Shown: positions 48,610 through 61,333 of the stretch, piece after piece
Layout: every line of letters starts with the position of its first letter
How positions within the stretch are numbered: the stretch's first letter is position 1
Source: Epiperipatus broadwayi
Lineage: Eukaryota; Onychophora; Udeonychophora; Euonychophora; Peripatidae
Direction of reading: 5' to 3'
Assembly: GCA_028023455.1 (NCBI GenBank)
Contig: JAQFVV010012398.1
Location: 4,484,682-4,548,681 of the forward strand
Length of the DNA: 64,000 nucleotides
The notes under the pieces: model-generated
Seen by the model: the letters and a program-made list of their open reading frames with translations, nothing else
Told to the model about the DNA's origin: nothing
Databases searched by the model: none
Translations under genes and position numbers: made by a program

Positions 48610-49530
48610 GAAAGATCAATGAATTCTCTATGTTCAAAATTGCTCTGGAAAGGAAGGGTAGTTGCAATCAGCATCTTCAAGGCTCAAATGCCTAAAGTCC
48701 TCAATGGTCTTAGACTGCATTTGGTCTCAACTCTATATCTTCAAAAGTCTATCTTTTTACTCTGTTCAACATGCCTAAAATTGCCACAATTATCACTTCC
48801 ATTGATTATCGACCCTACTGACATCCCACCTCCATTCTCAAACCACTGGATAAGTGACACATGAAAACAGATTATCAAAGTATTACCTTCCACTCAACTC
48901 ACCCTAAATGGTAAAAGATTTTTCTGGTATACTTACAGGCTAAAATACCCATCTCAAACTTCACTCCCTTTCACATTAGGTGTCTCTAACAAAGCCCTGA
49001 TTCATAAAGTAAAACCCCTCTACATTGATGCCAAGCACATAGACTTTAATTTTAAACTAATCATGGCCTCTCTTCCTACCAGTCATTTCCTGGTTGTCAG
49101 CAGAGGCTTCACCAAGATTTCCTCTCAATGCCAACTTTGCAAATCATCTAATGAAACTATTCCGCACCTGTTTTACATATGCCCTTCCCTTAAGCCAGTC
49201 AGAGATTTCATTATTACCAATGTCTCTTTAGACTTCAAAGATGCTTTATCGGTACAAAACACATTCAAACAAGGAACTTATGCCATGATAAGGCTGTCCA
49301 TTTTCCTCACTTTCTCCTTGTGATTAACTCAATGCAAATTAATATTTGGGCAAAGTACAACTCAGTTTATATTCACCAAACTACTCTTACAAGCCAAAAA
49401 CAGAGACTCCACACTATCACCAGCATGCCTGGTACCTTGCCCTGTTTCTCACATATCCTGCTTGCCACCAACTACAGACTTCTGCCAACTTCAAGTTTCT
49501 GCCCCTTTTTTCCATTGTTAATTAAATAGC
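48610..49530 (+). pseudogene. LINE C-terminal region with zinc-binding domain
   Basis: An open frame (49063-49323) contains CQLCKSSNETIPHLFYICP (about 49129-49188), a Cys-x2-Cys ... His-x4-Cys arrangement typical of the zf-RVT domain at the end of several LINE proteins. Upstream (48900-49060) is a connecting region with FTLGVSNKALIHKVKPLYID. The 3' untranslated part ends near 49575. Confidence 0.8.
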
Positions 49531-49575
49531 CTTAAGGCTCAAACTTGTATTTTATAGTCTAATAAAGCTCATTAA

Positions 49576-52500
49576 AAAAAATTTTTTTTTTTCATTTCAT
49601 AAATAAGCCCTTTGTCTATTTCAGAATCATTTCCTAACTGGCTGCTTACCAATTAATTATCTTTTAGTTTTACTTGAAATTATTTAAGTCATATCTTTTT
49701 TTAATTAAACAATTTTAGTTTTCTACAAACTTTTTTACCAAATAATTACAACTATAATTATTTAAATACAAGTATAGTATATATATATACTAAGCTAGAT
49801 GTAATTAGAGAAAATATGAATCTGATTGAATAAGAGGCAGTGGATGATTGAAGGGAGCTTAAAAGTCTGGGTTCAAATCCTCTCTAACTATAATTATTAC
49901 AAATTTTTCTACTGATTATAAGATTATAAAAAAATGATTTCAAATTTTACTACATAATTTTGAATATTTTATCATTTATTACAATTTTTTTTTTCACATT
50001 TTAATAGCAATATCAGCGGTTAATAAAATATCTTTCCTTGTTCTCTCATTTTCTAAATTTTCTTTTTAAATGCACATCTCACTTATACTTAAAAGGCAAA
50101 GTAAAGAAAATAAACTACTCAGTAATTTTACAAATTCTTTGTTATGAAGATGTTTCATTTTTTTTTATTTTTTACAGATATTCTTATTTGTTATTAAAAA
50201 ACAGTAATAGCATTACATTTATTTTATATATTGATATTTCATTATATTTAGCATCACAATATTATATAAAAAATATTTTGAAGTGATGAACTTTCTGAGT
50301 AACACCTATATTTAAATATCCTATAATATGAACATCAACATAGCAGACGAAAAATGAATTATTTTCCATATGTGATCTTATATGATGTGCAGATTTGGCC
50401 ATTGGCAATGACTGGACACAATCTTCTTAAAATGGATTTATTTTGCATCTGCTTCGCAGATTGGTTTGGATTTAGTATAGAGAGTTTTTAGAATGGTCAT
50501 TACATCTTACATATTAAGATGTTATATATTTATAATGAGATCAATTGTTTACAAAATTATTAAAATGAATACTTACTAGTTATAAATTATGGCTAATTTG
50601 AATAAGATTATGTAAACATTTAAGATTGGTTGATTTTTTTTATACTCATCATGGTCTAAGTCTACTTTCTGTACAAGATTACAGGTCATTAATAGAAATG
50701 GATTTATTTATCATCTATTTTGAATAGTTGATGATACTATGTTGAATTTAACTTAATATAGAAAGTGCTTGGAAAGTTTATCATTCCAAAATATTACATA
50801 TCATTTAATACTGTCTAATTCCAATATTATATGTAAGATAATTACTCTTTAAAAAGTTTAACTCTTATCCATTTAATAATTAACCATTCAACTCTTACAA
50901 CACAATTGCACATGGAAGATTATCAACAGCATTCTGATTGAATTAAAATAGTAAAAAATTATATTTTAATTACAACGCCACCCCCTTTTTTTGCAAATAT
51001 GACTCACATGTAAATGAAAATCATGATAATTTAATTTACTAATTATTTTGTACAATAAACATACACTTGATCTTTATTATTTTCAATAAGGAGAATAACT
51101 AAATGGGATAGAATTTTTTTTTGCCATGGATTAATTTTGCTCAGGTTTTTTTTTTTTTTGACAGTTTATTGACCTTTGATACTTTTGTATGCATGTTTAG
51201 AATAAATTTATATTCAGGCAAAATATTATATGATTACTTCATTTGAAAAACTTCTATTCATAATTACATAATAATATATCTTATGTTTTGTAACATTCAC
51301 TTAAAAAAATATATAGTTAATGATAGTCAGATTAATACATAAACAGTCTGTAAATACATTAGACTTGCTAAAAATCATTGTTTTTTCCCTTTTAAAAGTC
51401 TATTGTGTAATTAAAACAAATTTATACATTTCCAAGGATACTTTATTTACAAAGCCAAGACACATAATTGTGAACATAGGTATTGGTTCAGACAGATGGT
51501 TACAAGCATTATCTACCATGAGTCTTCAGGGTTACAATATGAAGATCCATGGAAACATCATTGTTACAAGGTCATAAATTGAAAAAGCAAAACCATATCA
51601 ATTAACATTTAGATAATAGCAAACATTATATGATAATTATCATTGAAAATCTAGAATTATATACATGTAACTAATATAATTTGGATATGACTACAAAGCA
51701 ATCCAAGGGTATAAATCACCCCTATTGACCAGGGACATATCAACATACTAACTTGAGTACACAATTGGTTGCAATGTTTACAATAATGCTTGATCAGGAA
51801 CTCAAAAGATCTGTGATTAGCATTCCATAAATATACAATCAAGATTTTAAAACAAATTTATCATAGAGAAAAATTCCAAATCTCCATAGTTTTAAACAAA
51901 AGAAGAATGCATGAAAAACTTCCAATTTCGAGTTGATTTTTATATCACAAAAATGAGTTTCTTTTTGATGAATGTTAGAAAAATACTTGTTTTATTTTGT
52001 TAGGGTTCATTAATCAGCTTTTTAAAATTAAACTATTGAAAGCTAAATGTGTTTTCCCATTCTGAATTACTGTATAATAATTGGCAATTTTGCAAACAAT
52101 ACACATTTATTTAAGCACCAATGGGATTAATTTTTTCCATGCCAAAGGAAACTTTAATTATGTCTTTTGAATGTAATACAATTTAACAAAAACATACTTT
52201 TCACATATGATCCTAGATATTTTAAAATATTGAATAACCATTAATATAAAATGTGGTTATAATAGATTTCAAAAATATATAATATATAATTTTGAAGTCC
52301 ATTATAACTGGACCAATTTTAATACTATATATAATAAGATTGATAGAAATATGTTAGCACATGGAATAACATTGTAACATAAATTCAGCATGACATCACT
52401 AAAAGGTTGACAATCTGATTTTCAACATTCTTCTTAGCTGACTGCAAAGCCCTCTGGTGGTAGCCAAAGACAATATGTATAAATCATCCCTAAAACATAA

Positions 52501-54344
52501 GATTGCTTAGATTTTAAAATATAAAATAATTATAATTTACCATAAAGTTGATATGCTAAATATTTATAAAATCGTGTGGGTTGTGATTAAAATTGAATCA
52601 GTCTTAAGTTAGGCACTTATAAGGAAGGTCTTTGCCCATTAAATTGAAATATTAACAAGTGCTATTGTAAGTCGTGAAATAGTTGCCTGGGAACCAATTG
52701 ACAGATTGTTTTAGTATGAAGAGTTCATCTCATATAAATGTATTAACTGGTTTAATTTAAACTTTGTTAAAAAATAATCAACCTATATCATTACGAGTTT
52801 ACTGATATGCACATGTGGTTTGCTTAGTTTAATGTATATATTTAATGCATATTAAGTTAAAGCTAAAGAAATTAATTGTAAGACCAGTTAAATGTTTGAG
52901 AAAATAAGATTTTATACATTAAAATCAAATTTTATGAGTCTATATGCATATACATATGTGCATATCTTTTTTTTTTAGGATCAATAAGTTTAACTCTTAT
53001 TAAAATAAAAGATGGAGAATTTCCAGGAATTTTAATCAAATTAAAACAAATACAATATCACACAAATAAACGAAATTTAGAATATTAAGATTAATATCTA
53101 AACTGAAAAACTGGACAGGAAATATTTAGTTTAGTTACTTTTAATAGTGAATAATTAATTTTAGAAAAATTTGAAACAAACTATTGAATATATTGTTTTC
53201 TATTAGAAGTTTCAAGAAACTGATTAGTTCCAAAGTGATCATTATAATTTTTTTTATGTATAATCTCTGATTATATTTATTATATATATTATTTCTTCTG
53301 TTGTAATTTTGAAATGATTCTAAGAGATTAATATTTATCTTCTTCATTTTTATTGTATTTCAAAAAGTAGCTACAAGCAACTTAATTACAAATGCTAACC
53401 TCTTTGAAAGGAAATGATAAGCTTTCTAACCGCATTGTTAATCTATATCAGACTCATTCTAGGCAGACAGACAACTTCATTAAAAATGGTCTCAAACAAT
53501 AGCTAAATAACCATAAGCTAACCATTATCTACTTCAACTGAACATGGAAAAAACCTAATCTTCCAAAATTTCCATAAATTTTGATTTTGTGATAAATATA
53601 GCTATATTATATATATACTGCAAAAGCTACATATAATTAAGATCTTTCATAATAGACATAACCCATTTATTTTGTCTGTCACAGAGTTCTGACACAAAAA
53701 CAAAAAATTGAAATAAATTATAATTTTTATAATACAATTTTATATTTTAAATTGATGATTATTTATTTATATGCTAAGATTAATGATTATTAATTTGTTT
53801 AATAAAATATTTAAGCATAATCTGGTTATTATTAAGTTTTGATGATGAAATTTTCATGTAATTGTCTTTCTTTCCCTGAGTTAAATGTTTAGCAATAAGT
53901 AAACTAGTTTAGCTCTTGGGGATTATTCTTCCTTTCAAGTTATATCAAATCATTGAATTTTATAGCTATTTTTTTTTTATGATATCTAATGTTTTTTAAT
54001 ATAATACATATTATGACTCAGGTTATAAAATTTTAAATGTGGAATTAATGAGAATAGCCATTTAGATATCCAGTAATAATATTACATTTATTAAATATTA
54101 TATATTAGGTTAGGACCAAAACATATTAAAGTAAGCATAGGAATTTGTTGGTAACCTGTGTGTGCTTGTTGTATTAATCAAAAGAGAGTAAGCTTGAATT
54201 TATGATTTAAAATTTTTTAAATGGGATTTTGTATCTCATATGATATGTATGCCATATATATGATGATATAGCAAAGAAGTTATTTAAATATTTGATGATA
54301 AAGTTTATCTGTAATATAGTGTTGCTGATTTTCTGTTTCTTTAA
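49576..54344. other. Long AT-rich region without recognised genes
   Basis: Short open frames (50038-50286, 51320-51577, minus 51842-51657 and minus 53347-53141) have AT-driven, Ile/Lys/Asn/Phe-rich composition and no family motifs. A GGTTCAAATCC B-box-like word occurs at about 49871 without a convincing A box. A TA run lies near 49779. Confidence 0.45.
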
Positions 54345-55118
54345 AATTATTTGTTAGATATGTTAATGATTGTTTATTTGTTATGCAGAAACATAAATTG
54401 AAGAATTTTTTTGATAGATTGAATGTGTTTGATTCTGATATTAATCTTACTATAAAGGGGCTACTTTTAATTTTGTTAAATTAAAACTTTTAGATTTAAG
54501 TGTTGATAAAGTTGACAATAATTTATTGTGTAAGAATTTAAGAAATATGACAAGGCCTGATAATTATCGATCTTTTACTCATAAAAAAAAATTATTTATT
54601 AAATTTTTGATACAGGATTAAAAAAAGGCTTAATGTTTTTGAAAATAATGCTTATATTCAAAGAAGTCCATTTACTTTTGATTACAGTGATTTCAATTAT
54701 AAACATGCATTTTTTAAAAATATTACATTTACTAAAAATATCTACACATTTAATATTAATAAAAAAATTAAGATATTCAGAATAAAGAATTTATTTACTT
54801 ATCATTTAAATCTTCAATGTATACATTGGTTTATGAGAATAGTCAAATATTGGGTGATATGAAAATTGCTTGCAAGAAAGTCTTTGATTTAAATTCATTA
54901 TTAAATAGTTCCAAACAGTCTATTGATAGTAAATATATTCTTGATATAATTTTTAAGTTTTCTGGCATTTATCATAAAGTTTATATAGGTCAAAGTAAAT
55001 TAAGGTTTAATAAAAGAGTTAAGGTTCTTAAGAATATTAAAAAAAATAGATATCATATCTCAGCTTTGTATATTCATGAATTGATACAGATCATAAAAAT
55101 ATTAAATATAGGGAATGT
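54345..55118 (+). pseudogene. Penelope-like element D (family C relative): RT end and GIY-YIG endonuclease
   Basis: RT motif remnant RYVNDCLFVMQKHKL near 54354 (the first Asp of YVDD replaced by Asn) and FFDRLNVFDSDINLTI correspond to the same blocks at 24413. LLDLSVDKVDNNLLCKN and MTRPDNYRSFTHKK follow. A 108-codon open frame (54817-55143) has the endonuclease: FSGIYHKVYIGQSKLRFNKR, with both GIY and YIG halves, the conserved Arg, and ISALYIHELIQ. Similarity to the family C endonuclease stops near 55105, where sequence belonging to the HHR repeat begins. The last codons of the open frame are therefore not PLE-encoded. Confidence 0.8.
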
Positions 55119-55122
55119 ACCA

Positions 55123-55412
55123 ATAGCTCAAACAAGCTATTAATTGATAAGTGCGGTAAGAGAAAAATATTTAAAATCTCTATCTAGAACATTCCCATCC
55201 CCAGACTAACTGTTTTCGAGCTTTTGACTCACCTTAGTGAGGAGCTAGAATATTCAGACACTAGATTTAAAATATCAACCAAAAATCCAGCACTTATTTA
55301 ATATGTAACATTAAAGTAGAAATTCTGAAATTTTTGGACATGAAAATGTCTTTAACTCCAGCTATCTAATTTAAATATTTATATGGGATTGAACCAAATT
55401 CAGATCTACCAT
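55123..55412 (-). mobile_element. HHR-bearing repeat, second family, abutting PLE D
   Basis: The minus strand aligns over its length with the right two-thirds of the element at 58309-58700: shared TATGGTAGATCTGAATTTGG, CTGGAGTTAAAGA.ATTTTCATG, then the HHR segment, then AATTGATAAGTGC and GCTTGTTTGAGCTAT-type ends. It starts within about 15 bases of the end of recognisable PLE D endonuclease sequence. It lacks the inverted left arm seen in the 58-kb copy. No coding capacity. Confidence 0.75.
55198..55243 (-). ncRNA. Hammerhead ribozyme-like motif (55-kb copy)
   Basis: On the minus strand: TCCTCA (stem I), core CTAAGGT, 13-nt stem-loop II (GAGT-CAAAA-GCTC), GAAA with one extra A, a short stem III, and AGTC before TGGGG, which pairs back to CCTCA with one G-U. 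Two core positions differ from CUGANGA (G5 and A9 equivalents). Layout and spacing match the 58-kb copy, but this one is more decayed. Confidence 0.5.
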
Positions 55413-57297
55413 AAATTAATAACCTTAGAATTGCCAAAGCCTTAAAGGGAAAATTATAATAATCAATAAATCCATGTCGTATATAGCATGACATTGCTTT
55501 TATGAGCTTGTATTTACAAATATGTAATATATTGTAATGGTATAAAAAGTAGAACTGCTTTAATCTAACCAAGAGATGCAGCCAAAGGGGGTTTGCACCT
55601 CACCTACTTCTCTAGATTGCTACTAAGCAACTTACTCTCCAAACTTCACTAGAATTTATTCTTAATGTATGCCCAGTGGTCAAGGAGAGATGAGACTCTA
55701 AGGAGAAATTTGAACATGTATATAATGACCAGGTTTACTGAAGAAAACAATGCTACAGAATTGTAATAAAGTGAATAAAAGACAAAAGAAAAACTTTATT
55801 ATTTTACATTTGCAGAGTACATTGAATTGATTAGTTGTGCTGCAGGCTATTTCCCTGCAACCATATCCAGATATGAAAGAAAAAACCTTTAAAAAAAAAT
55901 TACATTATAAGTTCGGAACATTTCTAGCCAGTGGACAGGTTACCTGATTGAAAGAGAGCGACAGACATTATTAACACTATGGTGAGAGTACATAATTCGG
56001 ATAACTGGCCAAACTAACTAAAATATTTTTAGGAAAGCATTGAAAATACAGTCCTCTGCTACTAACAAAAATTCAATAGTGATCTCCTCCTCCTACAGAT
56101 ATTTTCAGTCTTAATTTACACATTTCAATAATATTTTGTAGAGAAAGTTTTTGAAATAAATATAAAATATTGTGACCTAAGATGATTGAATATTGTGGGA
56201 AATGATAAGTCCCAAGACACAAATGCCTACCAAGAAGCTAACATGAGACTGGATAGCTCTCTGTCTCTAAACTGAGTTAGAGAAAATGAAATTCATTCGC
56301 TAACTGCATGATCCAAATTCAGGAATGGAGTTTTGTTGCTTATGTTCAGTTATATATTTATAAATATTTGAAAGAGATGAGATCCAATTTTATTAATCTT
56401 CATTGCGATCCCAAGGCAGGTATGTTAGCCTATGTAGACTTGGTGAGGAAAGTGCCAAAATGTGCAGAAACATACCCACAGATCACCCTGTAGACAACAT
56501 TATATAAATACGGTCCAATGACCTTTAAATTTAAAAGAAAAACCTTAGTTGGTAAACGTATACAAAACATTATGAAAGTCTAACCAAGCAAAAAAAAAAT
56601 CCCTTATAAAATAATTGTTACTTTTTTTTGATAAAATTAAATCACTTATGCAAAGGGGCAGATATGATAAAAATTAGTTAATGTTCAGCCAGTCCACCAC
56701 AGAGTTAATACTTTTTTTTTCTAAAACTTTAATATGATAAATATGGGCAACTGCACTCTCTCTTTTACAGCTAGATGAAAAACAAAAGGTTTGTTATACA
56801 CATATATATTTGTAACCATTTGAATTGAATTAAGGAGAAACATATGGCAAAGAAATATAGGTAAGGGTTTTCCTTTTTTTCTTTTCTAATAAAAGAAAAA
56901 TAAATCAAATCTTTAATCCTTAAATCTCAAGTCCTATACCAATTACAATATTTTAAAAAAAAAGAAAAAAAAAAACAATTTATAAAATATCATTTACAAG
57001 AGGTAAGTATATAAATTTCAAACATATAAATAAAAAAAAACCCATTTATCTAGATTTACTTTGCAAAAAGGCAAACACATCTCAAATAAAGGAATAGTTA
57101 CTGGTAACTAGCATGGGTGTGTCAAGATGGTTCTGAAGATATTGCATGGCAGTTCCTTTTTGATTCTTGAGGTTTATTTTACATTTTCCATAGAAAGAAT
57201 TAGTTAAACAGGGTAGGCATTTGTCGGGCATTTTTCTTGGTTCTCCGGCTGGCTCATTTCTTTACAACTCCAGTCTCAGAGATAATCTATGGTATGG
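55413..57297. other. Unannotated region
   Basis: Moderately AT-rich. Short open frames (minus 55572-55366, plus 56308-56493) have no recognised features. The part just beyond 55412 may still belong to the HHR repeat, but the 58-kb copy gives no partner for it. Confidence 0.45.
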
Positions 57298-57725
57298 CAG
57301 GGGTCCCCAACCTTTTTGCACTTAAGAGCACATTCTATAATACCAGCCAGGTGGCAGGGACCATTTATTTTTTCAACCAGGTGGCGGGCACCACTTCATT
57401 TAAGGAGAAGCCACAATACATCACATCATATCACATGTAAATTTATAGTTGCATATTGGTAATAATACATATAATGTATAAAAAAATATTTATTTCAAAA
57501 ATAAAATTTTAACATATAATTAACGTTTATATTTTTACACTGTAAAAGTATAGTATGCCCTATAATTTGATTACAATATAATACAATAATTTATAAAAAA
57601 AATTTAAAAATTAAATTTATTTGTATCAGATAAATAATTTTTTATCGTGTTCAGATAGCAGCGGGCACACATAAAGTGGTCTGCGGGCACCATAGTGCCC
57701 GCGGGCATAGGGTTGGGGACCCCTG
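57298..57725. mobile_element. Non-autonomous hAT element (MITE), 428 bp
   Basis: Perfect 15-bp terminal inverted repeats CAGGGGTCCCCAACC (57298-57312) and GGTTGGGGACCCCTG (57711-57725) have the CAGGGGT tip typical of Ac/Charlie-like hAT elements. GC-rich subterminal regions with GCGGGCACC words surround an AT-rich core, and there is no transposase. The right flank ATCTATGT resembles ATCTATGG, which lies five bases before the left tip. The 8-bp duplication is therefore either shifted by a small left-end addition or decayed. Confidence 0.9.
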
Positions 57726-58198
57726 ATCTATGTCAACAATAAAAAGGCAGCAAACAGGATTTCAAAAATGATTTTTTTTTGTAGAAATTTTCAGCCGATT
57801 CTAGAAATTCTTAATATAAGAGTCCTTCGCAAGAGCTTCAGCAGATTTCTCGATTTGAAGAACAAAAGAAAAGTTCTTTATTTATACTCCTTTTCCCCAA
57901 TTATATTTTTAATTAAACTACTTATTAGTAGCCTATTGTTTCAAATTTTTCCCTGTTATCTGTTTTTCTTTTAATTAAAATGTTTCATAAGTGAATTGCT
58001 TTCTTTAAAGGATTGTTTAATTATGAAAATTTATCTTATCTCTTTCTGCCATCATATTTTGAAAATAAAGAAAAAATTTTTTAAAAATCTCTTATTTTTT
58101 TTATATTTTATTTCATTAACTTTTCCTCCCTCTTAATTTCCCTTAAAATAATATATAACTGTTGATGCAGGTCATTCTTTAAGTTTGAGAAAAACATA

Positions 58199-58245
58199 CA
58201 TTCACTGTGGTTGGACTTAGGGTCTTAGTTAGTCCACAGTGAATG
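58199..58245. repeat. Perfect 12-bp hairpin
   Basis: CATTCACTGTGG (58199-58210) and CCACAGTGAATG (58234-58245) are perfect inverted repeats with a 23-base spacer. The spacer can form an alternative inner pairing GGACT/AGTCC. It lies about 65 bases before the HHR repeat; no link is proven. Confidence 0.8.
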
Positions 58246-58308
58246 GTGAAGCCAGCATACATATAATTGTATATATATGCACAGCTTCAATATGGAGCAC
58301 TCCAATAG

Positions 58309-58700
58309 CTCAAACAAGCTCTTAATTGATAAGTGCGATAAGAGAAAAATATCTATCTAAAACATTCCCATTCACAGAACAATTGGTTTCGAGCTTTTGG
58401 CTCAATATATGGTAGATCTGAATTTGGTTGTCCCACATAGCTATTTAAGTTAGATTGCTGGAGTTAAAGATATTTTCATGTCTGAAAATTTCAGAGTTTC
58501 TAATTAAATTTTATGTATTTAATAAGTTCTGGGTCTTGAGTTGATATTTTAGATCTAGTGTCTAAATATTCTTAGCTCCTCACTGAGGTGAGCCAAAAGC
58601 TTGAAACAATTGGTCTGAGGATGGGAATATTCAAGATAGAGATTTTAAATATTTTTCTCTTGCCGCACTTATCAATTAAGAGCTTGTTTGAGCTATCGAT
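58309..58700 (+). mobile_element. HHR-bearing repeat with inverted arms, 392 bp
   Basis: The ends are inverted over about 100 bp: CAATAGCTCAAACAAGCTCT at the left edge against AGAGCTTGTTTGAGCTATCG at the right, continuing through AATTGATAAGTGCG, the GAGAAAAATAT block and the ribozyme segment. The right arm carries an almost complete HHR (58577-58621). The left arm carries only its second half in opposite orientation. It is therefore better read as an inverted junction of two copies of one element, one truncated, than as a cut-and-paste transposon. A minus-strand copy without the left arm lies at 55123-55412. Confidence 0.8.
58577..58621 (+). ncRNA. Hammerhead ribozyme-like motif, best-paired copy
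   Basis: Stem I is TCCTCA (58577-58582) with TGAGGA (58616-58621): six perfect Watson-Crick pairs. The core is CTGAGGT (58583-58589), which differs from CUGANGA only at the last position (A9 equivalent). Stem II is GAGC/GCTT around CAAAA (58590-58602), three standard pairs plus one G-U. GAAA is at 58603-58606. Stem III is AC/GT with loop AATTG (58606-58614), and cleavage is predicted after C58615 of the GTC triplet. All elements are in the right order and spacing. The A9 change may abolish activity. The opposite arm keeps GAGC-CAAAA-GCTC-GAAAC-CAATTG, suggesting a longer ancestral stem III. Confidence 0.7.
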
Positions 58701-61155
58701 ATGCTCCTTATTGTAACAGTAGCTGGGTTCAAACCCTGTTACAAGAAAGTGAAAAGCGCATACGCATTACCCTCAATACAGGCATATATTCAAGCGGGCA
58801 ATAAAGGGTTAAAAATATATATAGTTATACATATATATATATGTGCGTGAAGTAAATTTAAACTCTTTTTCTTTATTATTCTTTTTTTTTTTGTTAGAAA
58901 ATAAATGGGGAAGGGATTGATTAGTAAGCATTATTTATTTTAGAATGTTTTACTGTTAAAATATTACAAATTAACAAAATTACAGTTGTGCGCAAATATG
59001 TTATATATTGTTTAGAATATTGATTTAAGTTTCAATTATATTTCAAATTAACGAGGGTAGCGAAAAGGAAATATTGTTTGTGCCTTCAAGCAATTCTGTG
59101 TTTGAATCACAATTGCTAATTACTGCAAAAATAAAATTCCAAGAAAAGTCAAAGAATGTTTGACCAAAAAGAATAGATACCAGGAATGACGGCACCACCA
59201 AAACAATGCAAATGTAAAATTAAAGAAATAAAAGTAATTTGGAAAGGAAAACCTATTCAAAGGAAAAGAATTAGATTGGAGATCCGATAAAAAAATTCCT
59301 TTGTCTGAGAAATGAAAATTAATTAGACAAAAAAATAATTAATGAGAATTTGAGAAAGGAAAAAGACAGTGATTCAGTTAGATTGTGAGCGCTGAGAGAG
59401 ACAGACTCATAAAGATATAGAAAAAAAAAATTTAACATGACAGGGTAAGGACCATACATAAAAGGATTCATCACCCGCAGCCGATGCAAAATGACTCTAA
59501 ACCCCCTGCCACTGAAGAACCTAGGAACCTCACGAATACTTCGGATTGCTGAACATAAAATGAAATAGAAAAGAATCGTACATCCCAAAATATGAATTTA
59601 TTTGATTTGACAATTATATTAGACAAGAATCCACTTACAGCTCTGCCATCACATATGGACATCTAAATATCGGACTCTGTAGAAAGAAATTATATATTGC
59701 GCTTTCATAAGGCAACTTCAAATACTACTAGATCACGGAAATCCACTTGATATGCTTCATTACATTCTAATCTCATACCCCGGGGTTTCATCAGGTAAAG
59801 TGAACTCTGTTTTTATATAACTCAGAATTGCTTATAGCTACCCTCGAAAATAACAAACTTTCTTAAATTATTTCATAACATAAAATTATTGCGTACAACT
59901 GTATAGTAAAAATTTTTTTCTTATATATATAAATTAATATGTATTTATTCTAAATTAAATGTTTTATTGTTTCATTTATGATTTGGGAACTTATTATATA
60001 TTTTAAATGGGAGGGATAAGAATTGATTTACATAGATAGCGTTTAGATATTAATAATAAAATTTAGTACAGATTTACCTTTGCATTAGAGTTATTCAGTA
60101 ATTATCATTTACATTTTCTAATTACTTCATTTGCCAAATAAATTCCAATGATTCAAATATGTCCGAGGTAAACGGATACGTCTATAAGTGCATTATAAAT
60201 TAAGTACAAACCTATATTTTTTTGTGTTATTATCTCCGTTCATCCGATGGGTTTTCCTCCCCACCCTGGGAGTGAGTTAGCTTGGGTCAGGCACTTTGTT
60301 AATCAGGAAATATAATTCTCATCATAACATTGAGTTTGGTGCTTGAGGTCATCGATAAATTGACACTCATAAATATATTTTCCCATAGACATTTTTTTTA
60401 TATTTAGATCTTATTCAAGATACAAGGGCTACCGGAAACTTTTATTCATTTATCTTAAATCCGATTTACGCATCACTTAAAATTTGTGTCAAGTAAACAA
60501 TACTTGTATGAATAATTCGTATCAGAATTTTCTTTGGTGGGTAATATTTAAATATTACCTACAGGTGTTATGGCGACTAGACAGCCATAGAATTTTCATC
60601 TAGTCTTCGGTTAGGCTCACTTGTCCATTTCTTGAGATCTATATTATTTAGTTTAAGTTCACCAATGTCAGATTAGATGTGAGAAAGGGGAGGCCTGATA
60701 AATTATATTATGTATGTGTAAATGCAAGCTCATAAAAGCAATGTCACGCTATATATGACTTGCTTTATTGATTATCATAAAAATATTGTTTAACAGTGCA
60801 GAGATTATCTTTTATGCATAAAATGAATTAACACAAAAAGTTAAGAAAATTCTGATGATAAATCTTCTTAAATCTAATGCTTTAATCTTATGAAAACTTT
60901 CTTTTATATTAAAGATACCTGGTTTTTGAAATTAATTATAGGAATATTTTTTCTCTTTTAAGTAGATATGTGTGTTTGGGTGTGTGTATTTTGGATTTAG
61001 TCCATTTTCACATAGGAAGATCTATTTATCAATAGATAAAATCATGATTGTCAGAGAATTTTAGTATAAATTTGTTACTTTGCTTTTATTCCAAGCTTCC
61101 CTCACATACATTTAGAATGCAATGAATATTATTTACTGTACTTCAAGCATACAGC

Positions 61156-61158
<3 letters not shown>
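58701..61158. other. Unannotated region
   Basis: A GGGTTCAAACCCTG word (about 58729) resembles a tRNA B box but no A box or fold was found. The stretch 59400-59800 is less AT-rich, with short minus-strand open frames (59588-59319 and 59662-59471) lacking domains. The stretch 60230-60360 is also less AT-rich. No gene could be supported. Confidence 0.45.

Positions 61159-61226
<68 letters not shown>
61159..61226. repeat. (TA)n microsatellite
   Basis: About 34 TA units. The open frame running through it (61122-61451) encodes an Ile-Tyr repeat and is an artefact. Confidence 0.98.
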
Positions 61227-61229
<3 letters not shown>

Positions 61230-61333
61230 TTTTCTACTCCATCTCAAACAGCTAATACACATGACCACACACATGTGAACAAGATAAATGATCCCCAATA
61301 TTCGAATTTTGTGCACAACCAGCATTCATCAGA

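Larger units (their letters stand above)
46294..49575 (+). mobile_element. Non-LTR retrotransposon (LINE), 5'-truncated, about 3.3 kb
   Basis: The order on the plus strand is APE-type endonuclease, reverse transcriptase, and C-terminal zinc-binding (zf-RVT-like) domain, ending in an AATAAAG-like signal and a short A-run near 49560. The region is less AT-rich than its surroundings and C-rich on the sense strand, unlike the neighbouring DNA, which suggests it came in from a differently composed source or has had less time to drift. The start of the endonuclease and any ORF1 are missing. Many frameshifts show it is dead. The clade was not determined. Confidence 0.85.

Noticed and set aside
49838-49905. 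tRNA gene or SINE suggested by GGGTTCAAATCCTC
   Set aside because: Only the B-box-like word is present; no A box, acceptor pairing, target duplication or A-tail.
58695-58765. tRNA-like segment with GGGTTCAAACCCTG
   Set aside because: No cloverleaf or A box could be built; the GTAACAG...CTGTTAC pairing is a simple local inverted repeat.
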